Origin: Muscardinus avellanarius
Lineage: Eukaryota > Chordata > Mammalia > Rodentia > Gliridae
NCBI GenBank assembly: GCA_963383645.1
Contig: OY726564.1
Span: forward strand, 111,515,040 to 111,579,039
Direction of reading: 5' to 3'
DNA length: 64,000 nt
Shown: positions 1 to 10,270 of the stretch, one piece after another
Position numbering within the stretch: position 1 is the stretch's first letter
Layout: each line of letters starts with the position of its first letter
Position numbers and translations under genes: made by a program
The notes under the pieces: model-generated
Told to the model about the DNA's origin: nothing
Seen by the model: only the letters and a program-made list of their open reading frames with translations
Databases searched by the model: none

Positions 1-373
1 TAAAACATGGTTTCAACCAGGGCTACCAGTACTCATAAATAATAGTTATTAATGAGCTGGCTGTGGAGATGATAGTGTAATGGTTATAATTAGGTTTTTA
101 ATTGTATGAATACTAATCCTCTGACAGTGAAGGGAGGTTTAACACGTGATTTGAGGTGATAACATCCAAGCTTTAAAAACGGACCCCTCAAAGCAGGTAA
201 CACTTCAAGAGTCAAGTCCAGTACCCCAAGGAGGTTGTGCTGCTGGCTTCTGGATTATCTTGACATCTGTACCGGATTTAAACGGGAAAGGCTGTCCTTC
301 AACTGGGAAGTTCTTAAGAGTTTTTCTATAATGCCTTTGGAATAACAGCAAGGAAGAACATAATAGTGAAAAT
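1..373. other. RABGAP1L intron, no recognised element
   Basis: Intronic sequence on the downstream side of the alternative first exon. I see no exon-like frame with splice sites and no repeat family I can name. Confidence 0.5.
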
Positions 374-564
374 GTAGTTGGGCGTGGTGGCACACACCTG
401 TAATCCCGGTGCCTAGGAGGCTGAGACAGGAAGGTGGCAGGTTCAAGGACAGCTTCAGCAACATAACAAGACTCTCCGCAACCTAGTAAGACTCGATTTC
501 CAAACAAAAATAAAAAAGGCTGGTGGTGTAGCTCAGGGCTAGAATGTCCCTGGGTTCAATCCTC

Positions 565-612
<48 letters not shown>
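374..612 (+). mobile_element. B1-dID SINE with (CA)n tail
   Basis: The B1-like left half starts TTGGGCGTGGTGGCACACACC. The ID-like right half is GGCTGGTGGTGTAGCTC...GGGTTCAATCCTCAGTAACAC. The A-rich tail has become a (CA)n run at about 570-612. Several substitutions make it a middle-aged copy. Confidence 0.85.
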
Positions 613-614
<2 letters not shown>

Positions 615-785
615 AAATGCAAGAACTTTCTTGACATTATTTGTTAAGTAATGTTAGCCAAAAGATAAAATAGATAAGAATTAAGGGTATTTGAATAATC
701 AGACATGTTTTCTTGCTTACAGAGAAGTATGTGCGTGTGTGTGCGCGGGCACACGTGCACACATACATGCTCATATACGTGTATG

Positions 786-952
786 TTACTGGGGACTGAA
801 CTCGGGGTGCTCAATCACTGAGCCACATCTCCAGTCCTTTTAATTTTATTTTGAGGCAAGGTCTCACTAAGCTGCCGACACTGGCCTCCAACTTGAGATC
901 CTCCTGCCTCAGCCTCCTCAGGTGCTAGGATTACTGGGGTGTACCTCCACCT
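786..952 (-). mobile_element. Diverged B1-dID SINE
   Basis: Reverse-complement SINE: TACTGGGGACTGAACTCGGGG (ID end), then AAGGTCTCACTAAGCTGC and CCTCCTGCCTCAGCCTCC (B1 end). It is heavily mutated and therefore old. Confidence 0.7.
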
Positions 953-1038
953 TCTAAATAAAAACTAATAGAGGATAACCTTGGGAAACAAATGGCTCTA
1001 CCAACACTCACCCCCCCCCCATTGTCTTCCCAGTGTGA

Positions 1039-1242
1039 TTTTTTTTTTTTTTTTTTTTTTGTGGTACTGAGGTTCCTGGAAGCCCTTCTACCTCCGGGTT
1101 ACACTCCCAGACCTATTTTTACATTTTTATTTGGAAACAGGGTCTCCTAAGCCAGCGCGCGCGGCTGGCTTTGAACCTGCGCGATCCTCCTGTCTCCGCC
1201 TCCCAAGCGCGGAAATTACAAGCGTGCCCACCACGCCCGGCC
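1039..1242 (-). mobile_element. Young B1-dID SINE, GGAACCCC-type, with target duplication
   Basis: Begins with a poly(T) (the A tail), then GGTACTGAGGTTCCTGGAAG, the hallmark of the younger subfamily, and ends CCACCACGCCCGGC. The flanks repeat CCCAGTGTGATT (1029-1040 and 1243-1254), a clear target-site duplication. The B1 half carries the shortened GCCAGCGCGCGCGGCTGGC block. Confidence 0.9.
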
Positions 1243-1418
1243 CCCAGTGTGATTTTTGAGGCGCATCAGAAGACAAGTCCTTTCACATGGTCTCAAACAT
1301 CCTTACCAACGGCGTCCTCAGAGGTGACGAGATTTATTCCTTTATTTGAATAGAATCATATAAAAGATTACCTGCATAATTAGAGACATTTTAAACAAGT
1401 CCCACTCTGTTTATTTGT

Positions 1419-1497
1419 GTTGCCGCCCAGGGGACTGAACGCAGGGCCTAGAGCATGTGAGGCAAACGCTCCACCCTTGACCTCCTGACCCCAGCAA
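1419..1497 (-). mobile_element. ID-type SINE (monomer)
   Basis: Reverse complement of an ID element: GGGGACTGAACGCAGGGCCT, AGCATGTGAGGCAAACGCTC, then ACCCCAGC. The tRNA-Ala-like ID core is recognisable but diverged. Confidence 0.6.
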
Positions 1498-1552
1498 GCT
1501 GCCCTTCTATTTCTTTTCTTATTCCCCTTTCCTCCCTCTCTCTCTTCCTTTT

Positions 1553-1614
1553 CTGCTCGGGATCCTACCCAGGGCCTCAAGCATGCTAGGCAAGAGCTCT
1601 TCCCCTGAATTACA
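1553..1614 (-). mobile_element. ID-type SINE (monomer)
   Basis: A second ID core close by: GATCCTACCCAGGGCCTCAA then GCATGCTAGGCAAGAGCTCT. Same orientation as the copy at 1419; a separate insertion or an old tandem arrangement. Confidence 0.6.
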
Positions 1615-1900
1615 GCCTCCGCCTTCTGTTTCCTTTCAAGTAGGTAGAAAGAAATATCCAGTGGGAAAGGCTATTAGCACAAGCGCCCGTGTACTTCCCT
1701 CTGTAAAATGAATTAAGCAAATTGCCAGGGACACACTAGACATCCACATAAATGTGCTCCCCAAATTCCCAAGGGCGCCACTTCAAGCGTACGCAGCGTT
1801 AGAACACCAACATTTATATAAGGCAAATTAGGAAGTCGATTTAGGGCTTATTTTAATATAAAATTTAGTTTTAGATTTTGAGGGGCATCAGAAGCATACA

Positions 1901-2111
1901 TGAGTGGGGTGTGGGGGTGCAAACCCGTGAACTCAGTACTTGGGAAGCTGAGACAGGAGGACCATAGGTGCAGGGACAGCGTCAAAAACGTAGCAAGACT
2001 CAGTGACCCTAGCAAGACCCTATTTCAAAACAAAAAATAAAAAATGTCTGGGAGTGTTGCTCAGAAGTAGAAAGCCCCTGAGTTCAATCCCCAGTACCAC
2101 AAAGAAAAAAC
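1901..2111 (+). mobile_element. B1-dID SINE
   Basis: GTGTGGGGGTGCAAACCCGTG then TTGGGAAGCTGAGACAGGAGG (B1 half), and GTCTGGGAGTGTTGCTCAGA with TTCAATCCCCAGTACCAC (ID half). Full length, moderately diverged. Confidence 0.85.
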
Positions 2112-2399
2112 AAACTATACGGAACCACCTCTGTATTGGGGTCTTCAATTTCTTCTAAAAGTTGCCATCTCTCGTTTATGAGGCTTGCTTACGGCTGTTA
2201 AGGTAAGAAGTAAAAAGGAGAGGTGTACTCTCTTCTGTTCCTTCACCTCTCCTTAAAAGTACTGTTTTAAGAAAGTCGACAAATTAAAATGAAGATGCAA
2301 TTTGACAGCCTAAGACATTTTATCAAGAGGAAACCTTACAATGGCCACTAAAGAGGCAGCTACAGCATCTGCCTATGTATAGATGCCTTTTTAAAATTT

Positions 2400-2607
2400 T
2401 TATTTTATTGTGGTACTAGGGATTGGACCCATGAGCACTGTACCTCTGAGCTACACCCTCAGCATTATTTTATTTTTATTTTGAAACAAGGTCTCACTAG
2501 GTTGATGAGAGTCTTCTTACTGCTGAGGCTGTCCTTGAACCTGAGATCCTCCTGTTTCAGCCTCCCAAATACTGGGATTGCAGACACACACCACCACACC
2601 CAGTTCA
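2400..2607 (-). mobile_element. B1-dID SINE
   Basis: TGTGGTACTAGGGATTGGAC (ID end), GAAACAAGGTCTCACTAGGT, CCTCCTGTTTCAGCCTCCC and ACCACCACACCCAG (B1 start). Full length. Confidence 0.85.
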
Positions 2608-3109
2608 GCCTATGAATATATGTATTTTTTAACCCTCCTTGTGTTGAGAGTCCTTTGGATGTACCATGGATAGTCCACAGAGTATAATATCAATACTGAA
2701 ACTATCCAACATGAATTTTAATATATTATTATCTGATAATAACTTCTCGTGTTGTATGGTAGCAATGAGAAAAATTCCAGAGGAAAAAGAAATTTTGAAC
2801 ATGAACAGAGTAAAAGTCTTTTTGTCTTTCTCCAAATTTCACACACTTAACACTCCGGCCCTGTGTCATTCTGGATACCATTTTGAAAGTGTTTCTCTCA
2901 CTGAAAAATTCAGTGCAAGAGGATCACATTGTAAAGTAGCTATTTTTTTTAAGAAGCAGAAGAGTGGGAATAGTTCTAACCTCTGGGTATCAGCTCCAGA
3001 TGCTTCTAGTCCAAACTTCACTTCTCTTGCTTGATAAATCCTTCCTTCAAGGCCTCTAATAAGAGGCCCTGATTTTTTAAAAATTATTTGAGAAAAAAAA
3101 TAATCTAAG
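2608..3109. other. Intron, overlapping non-coding frames
   Basis: Open frames exist on both strands (2666-3034 plus, 2866-3147 minus) but overlap each other, resemble no protein I know and lack exon-like splice sites. I regard them as chance. No repeat recognised. Confidence 0.5.
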
Positions 3110-3110
3110 A

Positions 3111-3314
3111 GGCCGGGTGTGGTGGTACACACTTGTAATCCCATCATTTGGGAGGTGGAGACCAGAGGAGTGGGGTTCGCGGACAGCCTCAGCTACTTAG
3201 TGAGGCCCTTCACAACTCAGTGAGACCCTGTTTCAAAAAATATAAAGACTAAAACACAGGACCAGGGGTATAGCTCGGAGGTAGAATGCCCCTGGGTTCT
3301 ATCCCCAGTACCGC
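3111..3314 (+). mobile_element. B1-dID SINE
   Basis: GAGGCCGGGTGTGGTGGTAC through GGGGTATAGCTCGGAGGTAG and TTCTATCCCCAGTACCGC. The B1 half has an indel near the usual GAGACAGGAGGATCGC. Followed by an A/GAAA tail. Confidence 0.85.
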
Positions 3315-3388
3315 AAAAAAAAAAAAAAAAAAAAAAAAGAAAGAAAGGAAAAAAGAAAGAAAGGAAGGAAGAAAGAAAGAGAGAAAAT
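3315..3388 (+). repeat. Poly(A)-derived (GAAA)n microsatellite
   Basis: About 24 A residues grade into GAAA/GGAA units. It is the 3' tail of the preceding SINE turned microsatellite. Confidence 0.9.
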
Positions 3389-3527
3389 CTAAGTATGGTT
3401 CTATGTCACACCTTCACTATATCTACCTCCCAATAGTTTTTTCTCCCTTCAGTTTTGGCATACAATCAGGACTTCTGTTTAACAAAAATATATTTTTATG
3501 TATTATATTAAAAATTATATATATTTG

Positions 3528-3674
3528 TTTTTTTTATACTTTATTTGGAAACAAGGTCTCACTAAGTTGCTGAGAGCCTCACTAAGTAGCTGAGGCTGGC
3601 TTTGAACCCGTGTGATCCTCCTGTCTCAGCTTCCCAAGCGTGGGGATTACAAGCGTGCGCCACCACGCCCGGCT
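3528..3674 (-). mobile_element. B1-dID SINE lacking the ID half
   Basis: T-run, then TTATTTGGAAACAAGGTCTC, the B1 region and CCACCACGCCCGGCT. The ID-derived half is absent. The flanks share the 17-base AAAATTATATATATTTG (3511-3527 and 3676-3692), so the shortened form itself was inserted, perhaps after priming at the internal A-rich linker. Confidence 0.8.
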
Positions 3675-3793
3675 TAAAATTATATATATTTGAAGGCCTG
3701 AGAATCAGTTGGAAGCAAAGTCTGCATGGCTGATATGGAGGATGTTTGTATCTCCTTCTTTGGTGTTTTTATTCCACTAAGAAATGTGTTTAG

Positions 3794-4017
3794 CTGGGCG
3801 TGGTGGCGCAAGTTTGTAATCCCAGCGCTTGGGAGGCTGAGACAGGAGGATCACACAGGTTCGAAGCCAGCCTCAGCTACTTAGTGAGGCTCTCAGCAAC
3901 TTAGTGAGACCCTGTTTCCAAATAAAATATAAAATAGGTCTGGGAGTATAGCCCGGAGGTAGAAAGCCTCTGGGTTCCACCCCCAGTACCACCCAAAAAA
4001 AAAAAAAAAAAAAAAAA
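3794..4017 (+). mobile_element. B1-dID SINE with 15-bp target duplication
   Basis: Full-length copy CTGGGCGTGGTGGCGCAAG...GGTCTGGGAGTATAGCCCGG...CCCCCAGTACCACCC plus poly(A). AAGAAATGTGTTTAG is repeated at 3779-3793 and 4018-4032. Confidence 0.93.
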
Positions 4018-4327
4018 AAGAAATGTGTTTAGTGAGTCAGTACAGGGAGCTGGTGCCTAGTGGTGGTATGTAAAACAAACTACATGTACCTGATTTACTA
4101 AAGGAAAATTGTTCTTTACTGGTTGTACCTCTCAAGGGCAAAAACCCCACATGATCTATTCTTTTCAAGTAAGAGTTAGACAAACCTAGTGCTCTAGGAC
4201 TTTGATGGTCCTTCTGTGCTCCAGAGAACAATGACCAAAGCTCAGAGTCCAAATCACAACATAGTCTTGATAAACTGTCATTTACTTGATTGTTTTTTAA
4301 TTAACTTGTGTGTGTGTGTGTGCATAT

Positions 4328-4530
4328 ATATATATATTTTTTTTTTGGGGGGGTGGTACTGGGGTTCCTGAAAACCCTTCTACCTCTGGGCTATACTCCC
4401 AGACCTATTTTATATTTTTTAAATTTAGAAACAGGGTCTCTTAAGCACGGCTGGCTTCGAACCTGCGCGATCCTCCTGTCTCCGCCTCCCAAGTGCAGGG
4501 ATTTCAAGTGTGCACCACCACGCCTGGCTT
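4328..4530 (-). mobile_element. Young B1-dID SINE, GGAACCCC-type
   Basis: Poly(T), GGTACTGGGGTTCCTGAAAAC, the short AAGCACGGCTGGCTTCGAAC block, then CCACCACGCCTGGC. Preceded by TG/TA dinucleotides at 4306-4336. Confidence 0.88.
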
Positions 4531-5179
4531 AACTCGTCTATATATATAATGAACAAAATTCCTGGGCTATTTTAAGGTCAAATATCTGTATCTGTTTAAC
4601 ACACAGGCATTCGAGTTGAAAACGTGCCTTAGATTTCAGCACTCGTCCTCTGCCCTGGAAATGAAGGGTGGAGCAACCACGTGTGGTGCGATGCCTACAG
4701 ACTGCCCCGTGCAGATCAGCCAGCACTCTCACGTCACGAGCTAGCCCAACAACACAAGGCTGAGCAGCTGCACTTCTCCTGTGTGCATGCTAAACTTTGA
4801 GCAGTTATTCGCTGGTCAGCAGATCCCAACTCTCAGCCGTACCGCTCATTAAAGGACATGTGATTTCCCCAAATGTGGAGTAGAGTACCTTGGTTCTACC
4901 AATGATCCTGCAAGTGTAACTGTGTAAGGAGGCCCGAGGCTTCCAAAGGGCAACATAGACAACTCCGTGTATTCTTTTCACGTGTCATGCGTGTGGTACT
5001 TTTACGTAGGCTCTGGATGTGAAGAGTCCAACCAACTGGAGGGATGCACTAAGTCAGATCTCCAATGGCAGCCAGGAGACCGTGTAACTGCAACAGACAT
5101 GCGTGCGCTACCCGAGACCTCGGCATCTGTGACCCCAATGGCACGGACGCCGCTGCCTACTAAATGTCTGAACTAGTGG
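4531..5179. other. Intron, no recognised element
   Basis: No recognised repeat, exon or RNA gene. Slightly GC-richer than the neighbouring intron but with no CpG cluster. Confidence 0.5.
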
Positions 5180-5189
5180 GTGGAGTCCA

Positions 5190-5287
5190 GGGCCTTCTAC
5201 CTCTGGGCTGCTCTCCTAGACCTGTGTCATACTACAGGGTCTCGCTAGGTTGCTGAGAGCCTCCCCAAGTAGCCGAGGCTGGCTTCT
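5190..5287 (-). mobile_element. Truncated B1-dID SINE
   Basis: GGCCTTCTACCTCTGGGCTG, then ACAGGGTCTCGCTAGGTTGC and AGTAGCCGAGGCTGGCTTC. The outer B1 end is missing. Confidence 0.65.
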
Positions 5288-6782
5288 AGAGATAGTTTAA
5301 ATTCACCCCTGATGGAAATTTGAGCATAAGAAATAGTCTTAGTTATCAGTTTCCTTTTTCCTTCAAAATCCTGAAAATGTAAAAGCCCGAGAGAGTAGAC
5401 GCCCTTGGGTCACAAAGTTAAGGAGTCTTTAAGATGTGCAAATGCATTCCACTAAGCCTGCTTTCTGAGATGCAGAGAATTTGTTGAGGCACGTGTTAAC
5501 ACTTCTTAGTGCTGACAGAGAATGCTTCTTACTCCACTTAAAAGCAACAACTCCTTTCTAATAGAATCATGAGTCTTCAGTTTTCTCCTTTATTAATGAA
5601 GCAATGTGGTTCAGGGAAGCAATGATCTCGCTTAGACTTTAAAACATGTGTACTGACCATTTTCATTTCTTTTTGAAATGGAAAATAAACTGTATGTCTG
5701 TATTTCTCAGAGACAACCTCCATTATTGCATGGTGCTGTGGTATGTAAGTTCCTCTCACAGTGATAAACAGACTTTCTTCAGAGTGGGAGATTCCTTCTA
5801 TACATGGCCACCACACATGCTCGTTATGGCTTATACAGAGGGACTGTATTCGTGCACAATAAGTGTGAACAGAGTGACCTGGAATGGAGAGAGATCTGTG
5901 AGAGAAAGAGTTAAATCCAGGCAAGTGCATATTATACAGAAAAGCCTGTATTCTGAGAGAACTGAGGCGAGGGAAGGGTCTCGAATGGTCTGGAACTCCA
6001 TTCCATAACACAGACAAAGCTAAATTATTCTTGTCTAATTACCAAATAACGGTATAGGACCACTGCAGACCAATTATCTTACAGAACAGTTCCTAGCTAT
6101 CGTTCCCCAAACCACTGAGGAGAAACTCTGCAACAGTGATTGTGGGTATTTAATTTTAACCCTTGGTGGGAAATGAGGAAGGAGAAATTTTTCTCTTGTT
6201 CAGGAAATCAAATAACAAGCCAAGCTGACTTGCCACATGTAACAGCACAATCCCAGCAGCTTGGGGCAGTTTTACAGGTACACAGTTCCATCGTTCCAGG
6301 AGAGAAACCTACCATTTCCTACCCAAGGATTTTTAGGTAGTAAAATCCTCCCCCACCCCCAAGCAAAAGGGCAGGTTAGGAAGCCAGGCACAGATTTCTA
6401 AATAAGTCACTATGTCTGCTGTGAAATTTAACCCCTTGGAGACATCAATAACAGAACGCCTACATCTAACACTAGTATATTGCTTTACTGCTGAGCCTAG
6501 TCAATCAGAAAGGCTTTCTCCTCCTCCCCAATGCTAGAGAGAGATGTCACTTCTGTGACCCTGGGCTCTGAGAAAAGAGCCATGATTCCCACCAGCCAAT
6601 TAAGGAGTGGCGTGGACCAGGGTCTAAAGGAGCCGCACAGCAGTGGCTGCTCAGCCCTTCCTTCCCGATAGAACGGGGGAGAAGGAGAAGGAAACAGAAG
6701 GTGAGCAGCCTCATCCAGGGGGAAATCCGCACAGAGGGTAGCAGCCTGTCTACAAACCAAGTTCAATGAAAATCGGTCTCAC
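5288..6782. other. Intron immediately downstream of the short-isoform first exon
   Basis: Starts, in gene sense, at the GTGAGA donor at 6782. The largest frames (5577-6017 minus, 146 codons; 5646-6008 plus) overlap on opposite strands and have no recognisable domain, so I do not call them genes. No SINE in this 1.5 kb, unusually clean for this window. Confidence 0.5.
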
Positions 6783-6950
6783 CGCCAGCAGCCGGGGCAC
6801 AAACAGCCGATGCCCCATCCCCAGAAGTTCCAGCACGCGGCAGGCATACTCGTTCACCAGCTTGGCCCTCTCGTCGTGCATGTCCTGGGACTTTTTCACA
6901 GGAGGGGCGAGCTTGGCAGCTGGGGCTGGGCAGGGCACCCCTTCTTCCAT
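6783..6950 (-). CDS. RABGAP1L: RABGAP1L alternative first coding exon (short isoform N terminus)
   Basis: In gene sense the exon encodes 56 residues, beginning MEEGVPCPAP and ending GHRLFVPRLLA, followed at once by the donor GCG|GTGAGA (intron G at 6782). The exon ends on a complete codon, so it can join the same phase-0 exon that follows the 42-nt TBC exon at 42181. From memory this matches the N terminus of a short RABGAP1L isoform, which replaces the PTB, kinesin-like and most of the TBC domain and keeps the C-terminal coiled-coil part; such a form should lack Rab-GAP catalysis. I chose the ATG at 6948-6950 because no other in-frame ATG lies between it and an in-frame TAA near 7086. The Kozak context is weak at -3 (C) but has G at +4. 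The AKLVNEYACRVLELL stretch looks helical. An alternative is that a good acceptor (CTTCTCCGACCGCAG at 7010-7024) makes this the second exon of a transcript with a non-coding first exon. Confidence 0.85.
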
Positions 6951-7950
6951 GAGCAGGAAGTAGGTATCCAGAATGAGAGAGCTGGGTCTCTTCGCCACAA
7001 TTTTAAGAACTGCGGTCGGAGAAGAAGCAGGCTTGTGTCTCCCCGGAGGAGGGTACACAGAGCAGTCTGGGGTGGGAACTGTCAGTTAGCGTCTCCACGA
7101 GCAAAACATTTTGGCTAAATTATCCACCGTGCGAGAGGCCCCCCGAGTAGATGGGAAAAGAAAAAGGAAATCAGATGCCGATCTCAATTTTTAAAAAATG
7201 GCCAAAGCAATCGGATGCAAGAAAATGGCTAAGAGCGATGCGGGAGAGTTCAGATACACGTGTAAAAACGGACAAGCTGCTCAGAAGGGTCCATCCTGTC
7301 AGAGCATGTGGGTGTGCATGTGTGTGCGCGCGCCGGAGCGTGTGTGTGTGCCTGTCTGTGTGTATCCGTGTGTGAGCAGGCGGCGGCGGCAGCAGCCAGG
7401 AAGCCAGGGCAGTTGTGAGCTGCAAGGAGAAAAGGATGAGCTCATGGCAATCTCTGATTCGTGGCAAGCTGCTCCCGCTGCCGCTGCTCCTGGCTGTGAA
7501 TCAGTAATGAAGGGGTAAGAAAGGAGGGGGAGGAGGAGGAGGAGGAGGTGAATGAGCATGCAGAGTCTGTCTCCGGGGAGAATGCTGTCATAAGAAGCCA
7601 ATGGTGAGCGTCGGGCAGATGCGCGTCTCCTCCCCATGCACCTTCCATCAGCGTCGAATCCCCAAACCCGCAGACAGGCCAACTCGTGTTGCCCACCATG
7701 TGATGGGCGCCGAAAAATCAGCCGGCCAGCCAGCCATCTGAGAGGCCGACCCTATCCACACTGGCTTTCTAACCAGGAGATCAGAGAGAAGCCTGGCCCT
7801 GTTCTGTGGGAGCCTGGTGAAATGTGCGAGCTCTGTGCAGAAGTGAGGTGTCAGGGTCTGAAGGGAAGAGCGAGGACCACGCACCCGAGCCGTGACGTGA
7901 CACGCCCTCACGCTGAAGAGTGTTTTTGCAGTGATAGGACTTTTTCAATG
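6951..7950 (-). promoter_or_regulatory. Candidate alternative promoter and 5' UTR of short RABGAP1L
   Basis: This is the GC- and CpG-richest kilobase near the alternative first exon. It contains (CGG)4-like sequence at about 7379-7390, a GCGCGCGCC patch near 7327, a GGA run at 7526-7548 and a CRE-like TGACGTGA at 7893-7900. It contains no SINE. Frame stays open from 6950 back to an in-frame TAA near 7086. A pyrimidine-rich CTTCTCCGACCGCAG at 7010-7024 could be a real splice acceptor. I cannot place the transcription start. Promoter role is inferred from position and composition only. Confidence 0.55.
7306..7375 (+). repeat. Imperfect (TG)n stretch
   Basis: TGTGGGTGTGCATGTGTGTG followed by GC-rich interruption and further TGTG/CTGT units. 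Alternating purine-pyrimidine with a CGCGCG core, inside the candidate promoter. Confidence 0.75.
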
Positions 7951-8533
7951 TCGGGATGTGCGAGAGCATCTTGTGCCCTGGGAAGGCTGGCCACAATCAA
8001 AAGAAGGTTTTCCCAAACATACAGCACAATAAAATATGAAAATACAACATATTAAGAGTGTACATGGAAGAAATGACTAGAGTTGAGATTTGCAACACAA
8101 AAATAACTTAATGTCATAGCCGCGATATCGTGGTTAGTGTTTTACAACACTTTTGACAATCTCTAGTCAACTTAATCCTTTATTAATTATAATGCTAATA
8201 ATGGGCATTAAGCATAGTTGGAAATTTCACAATCTTGATGCTAAAGTATTATATTAATTTCCTTGATATTAAAAATCAGTGGTGGCCAAATAGAAGCAAA
8301 GAACAAGATGACCATTAGCGACAGTTTCTTAGCTTTCTTCTGACAATTAACTAGTCTGTGTTCAGTGTCTTGATTCTTCAGTCTGTGGCTGGTCTCCTAA
8401 ACGTGAGACCAGTATCTTCCAGAAAGTTCTAGCATGTCACAAAGAACAACAGAGTCAAGGCACCGCAGCAAGCCTTTTCTTCTTTTCTTTTCCTTTTCCC
8501 TCCATTCTTCCCTCTTTCCCTCCGTCCCTTCTT
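7951..8533. other. Intron, no recognised element
   Basis: AT-rich sequence upstream (gene sense) of the candidate promoter. A pyrimidine-rich CTTTTCTTTTCC...CCCTTCTT run at 8470-8535 leads into the next SINE. Confidence 0.5.
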
Positions 8534-8709
8534 ACTTGTGATACTGGGGATGAAGAACGCAGGGCCATTCTACCTCTGGGCTACAGCCCTGGTCCTTTTT
8601 ATGTGAAACAGGATATCACTAAGATGCTGAGGCTGTCCTTGAACCTAAGATCTTCCTGTCTCAGCCTCCCAAGTACTGGGATCACAGGTGTGCACCACCA
8701 CGCCCAGCT
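8534..8709 (-). mobile_element. B1-dID SINE
   Basis: TTGTGATACTGGGGATGAAG, ATTCTACCTCTGGGCTACAG, GAAACAGGATATCACTAAGA, ending CCACCACGCCCAGCT. Its tail is the pyrimidine run at 8470-8533. Confidence 0.82.
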
Positions 8710-9093
8710 ACAGCAAACTTTCTTTCAGTCTTAGTTTCCTATTCTGATAAATAAGAGCTCTTAAGTCTGAAAGTTACCAAATAGAAACAAAGTTATTGGC
8801 CTGTCTATAACCCTAGTACAATAAATCAATGAGTTATGGAACTGGGATTAGCAACAAAGAACCAGGAAGAGAGAGATCACTGACATGAACAAAGTTGTAT
8901 ATGATTTCTTTTTCCAAAATTTCAGGAAAACAAAAATTAAAAAAAAACTAAACAGGAAGCATTTGACTTGCAAGGGAAGGAAGCGTACAGCAACTTCTTA
9001 GCTGATAGGATTTTTTTCTGATTTATTTTTTAAACGGTAGGAGAGAGATGCAATCCAACTAACTTGGCTCTTTTATTTATTTATTTATTTATT

Positions 9094-9319
9094 TTGGTGG
9101 TACTTAGGCTTGAACCCAAGGGCATTCTACCTCCAAGCTACATCCCCTGCCCCTCTCCTAAATTATTATTTTTTGGTTTTGATTTTGGGTTTTGAAACAG
9201 AGTCTTGATAGATTGCGGAGTCTCACTATGTTGTAGAGACTGGCTTTGAACCTGTGTTTCTCCTGTCTCAGCCTCCCAAATATTGGTAGTACAGGCATGA
9301 GCCTCCATGCCTGGCTTGA
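9094..9319 (-). mobile_element. B1-dID SINE with expanded linker
   Basis: GGTGGTACTTAGGCTTGAAC, an enlarged T/A linker (ATTATTATTTTTTGG), then TTGAAACAGAGTCTTGATAG and CCTCCATGCCTGGCTT. Preceded by (ATTT)n. Confidence 0.82.
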
Positions 9320-9343
9320 CATGGTCTTCAAGAACACTTGCAA

Positions 9344-9533
9344 GGCTGGGCGTGGTGGCGCACGTCTGTAATCCCTGTACTTGGGAGGCTGAGACAGGAG
9401 GATTGCAGGTTCGAGGACAGCCTCAGCAAGTAGTGAGACTCTCATCAATCTAGAGAAACCCTGTTTCCAAATAAGAAATAAAATCGAGCTGGGGGTGTTG
9501 CTCGAAGGTAGAATACCTTTGGGTTCAATCCCC

Positions 9534-9572
<39 letters not shown>
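9344..9572 (+). mobile_element. B1-dID SINE with (CA)n tail
   Basis: AGGCTGGGCGTGGTGGCGCAC...GAGCTGGGGGTGTTGCTCGA...TTCAATCCCCAGTAACACAC; tail is (CA)n 9538-9572. ACTTGCAA before the element recurs after its tail, a possible short target duplication. Confidence 0.87.
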
Positions 9573-9573
<1 letters not shown>

Positions 9574-9774
9574 CTACATGCGCACATGTACACACGCGCA
9601 CACAGACTTGCAAAAGCATTTGCTTTTTTCTTATAGAAACCAGAAACAAAGAACTTCCGTCCCCCCCCAAATTCTGATATAAATAAGTAAAAATTAATCA
9701 AATGAAGTTCTTAAAAGAAGTTGAAATCATATGAACTAAGTCTTAAATATAATAATTAAAATATGATACCTATT

Positions 9775-10219
9775 TTGGTGTGGGTACTAAGGATTGAACT
9801 CAAGGCCTCTGCATGCTGGGCAAGCGCTCTACCACTGAGCTACATCCTCAGCCCTTTTACTCACTATTTTACTTTTTGACCAGTGTCTCACTAAGATGCC
9901 TAGGCTGAGCCAGGATGGCACGTGTTTGTAATTTCAGTGCTTGGGAAGCTGAGACAGGAGGATTGCAGGTTCGCACTCAGCCTCAGCTACTTAGGCCCTC
10001 CACAACTTAGTGAGACTTTGTTTACAAATAAAAAATAAAACAAGGATGGAGGTGTAGCTCAAACATAGAATGCCCCTGGGTTCAATCCCCAATACCACAC
10101 ACACAAAAAAAACAATAAAAGAAAAGTAAAAAAAGTCTAGGTTCGTCTCATACTTGGGATCCTTCTGTCTTAGCCTCCCCAGTAGCTAGGATTATAGTTG
10201 TGCACCAACATACTTGGCT
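9775..10219 (-). mobile_element. Old B1-ID SINE interrupted by a younger SINE
   Basis: The ID part (GTGGGTACTAAGGATTGAAC, GCATGCTGGGCAAGCGCTCT) is at 9775-9905. The rest of the B1 half (ATACTTGGGATCCTTCTGTC to ACCAACATACTTGGCTT) resumes at about 10135-10219. The two pieces are separated by a SINE on the other strand. Confidence 0.75.
9906..10130 (+). mobile_element. B1-dID SINE nested in an older SINE
   Basis: GAGCCAGGATGGCACGTGTT...GGATGGAGGTGTAGCTCAAA...TTCAATCCCCAATACCACAC plus an A-rich tail. CTAGGCT on the left and CTAGGTT on the right may be the diverged target duplication within the host SINE. Confidence 0.8.
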
Positions 10220-10270
10220 TAAGATAGAATACCTTAATGAGCACACCAAGTACTTAAAATAATGAGGTAG

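Noticed and set aside
5577..6017. A 146-codon minus-strand frame, the longest outside repeats
   Set aside because: An almost equally long plus-strand frame overlaps it, no domain is recognisable and no splice sites fit. Chance openness is likelier.
1..6782. Search for the downstream exon encoding TSKEDLL...
   Set aside because: Not found by eye; probably beyond the left edge.
7299..7699. Overlapping minus-strand frames with a hydrophobic run (IHLLLLLLPLLS) that looks like a signal peptide
   Set aside because: The hydrophobic run is the translation of a (GGA)n simple repeat, and the frames run into (TG)n.
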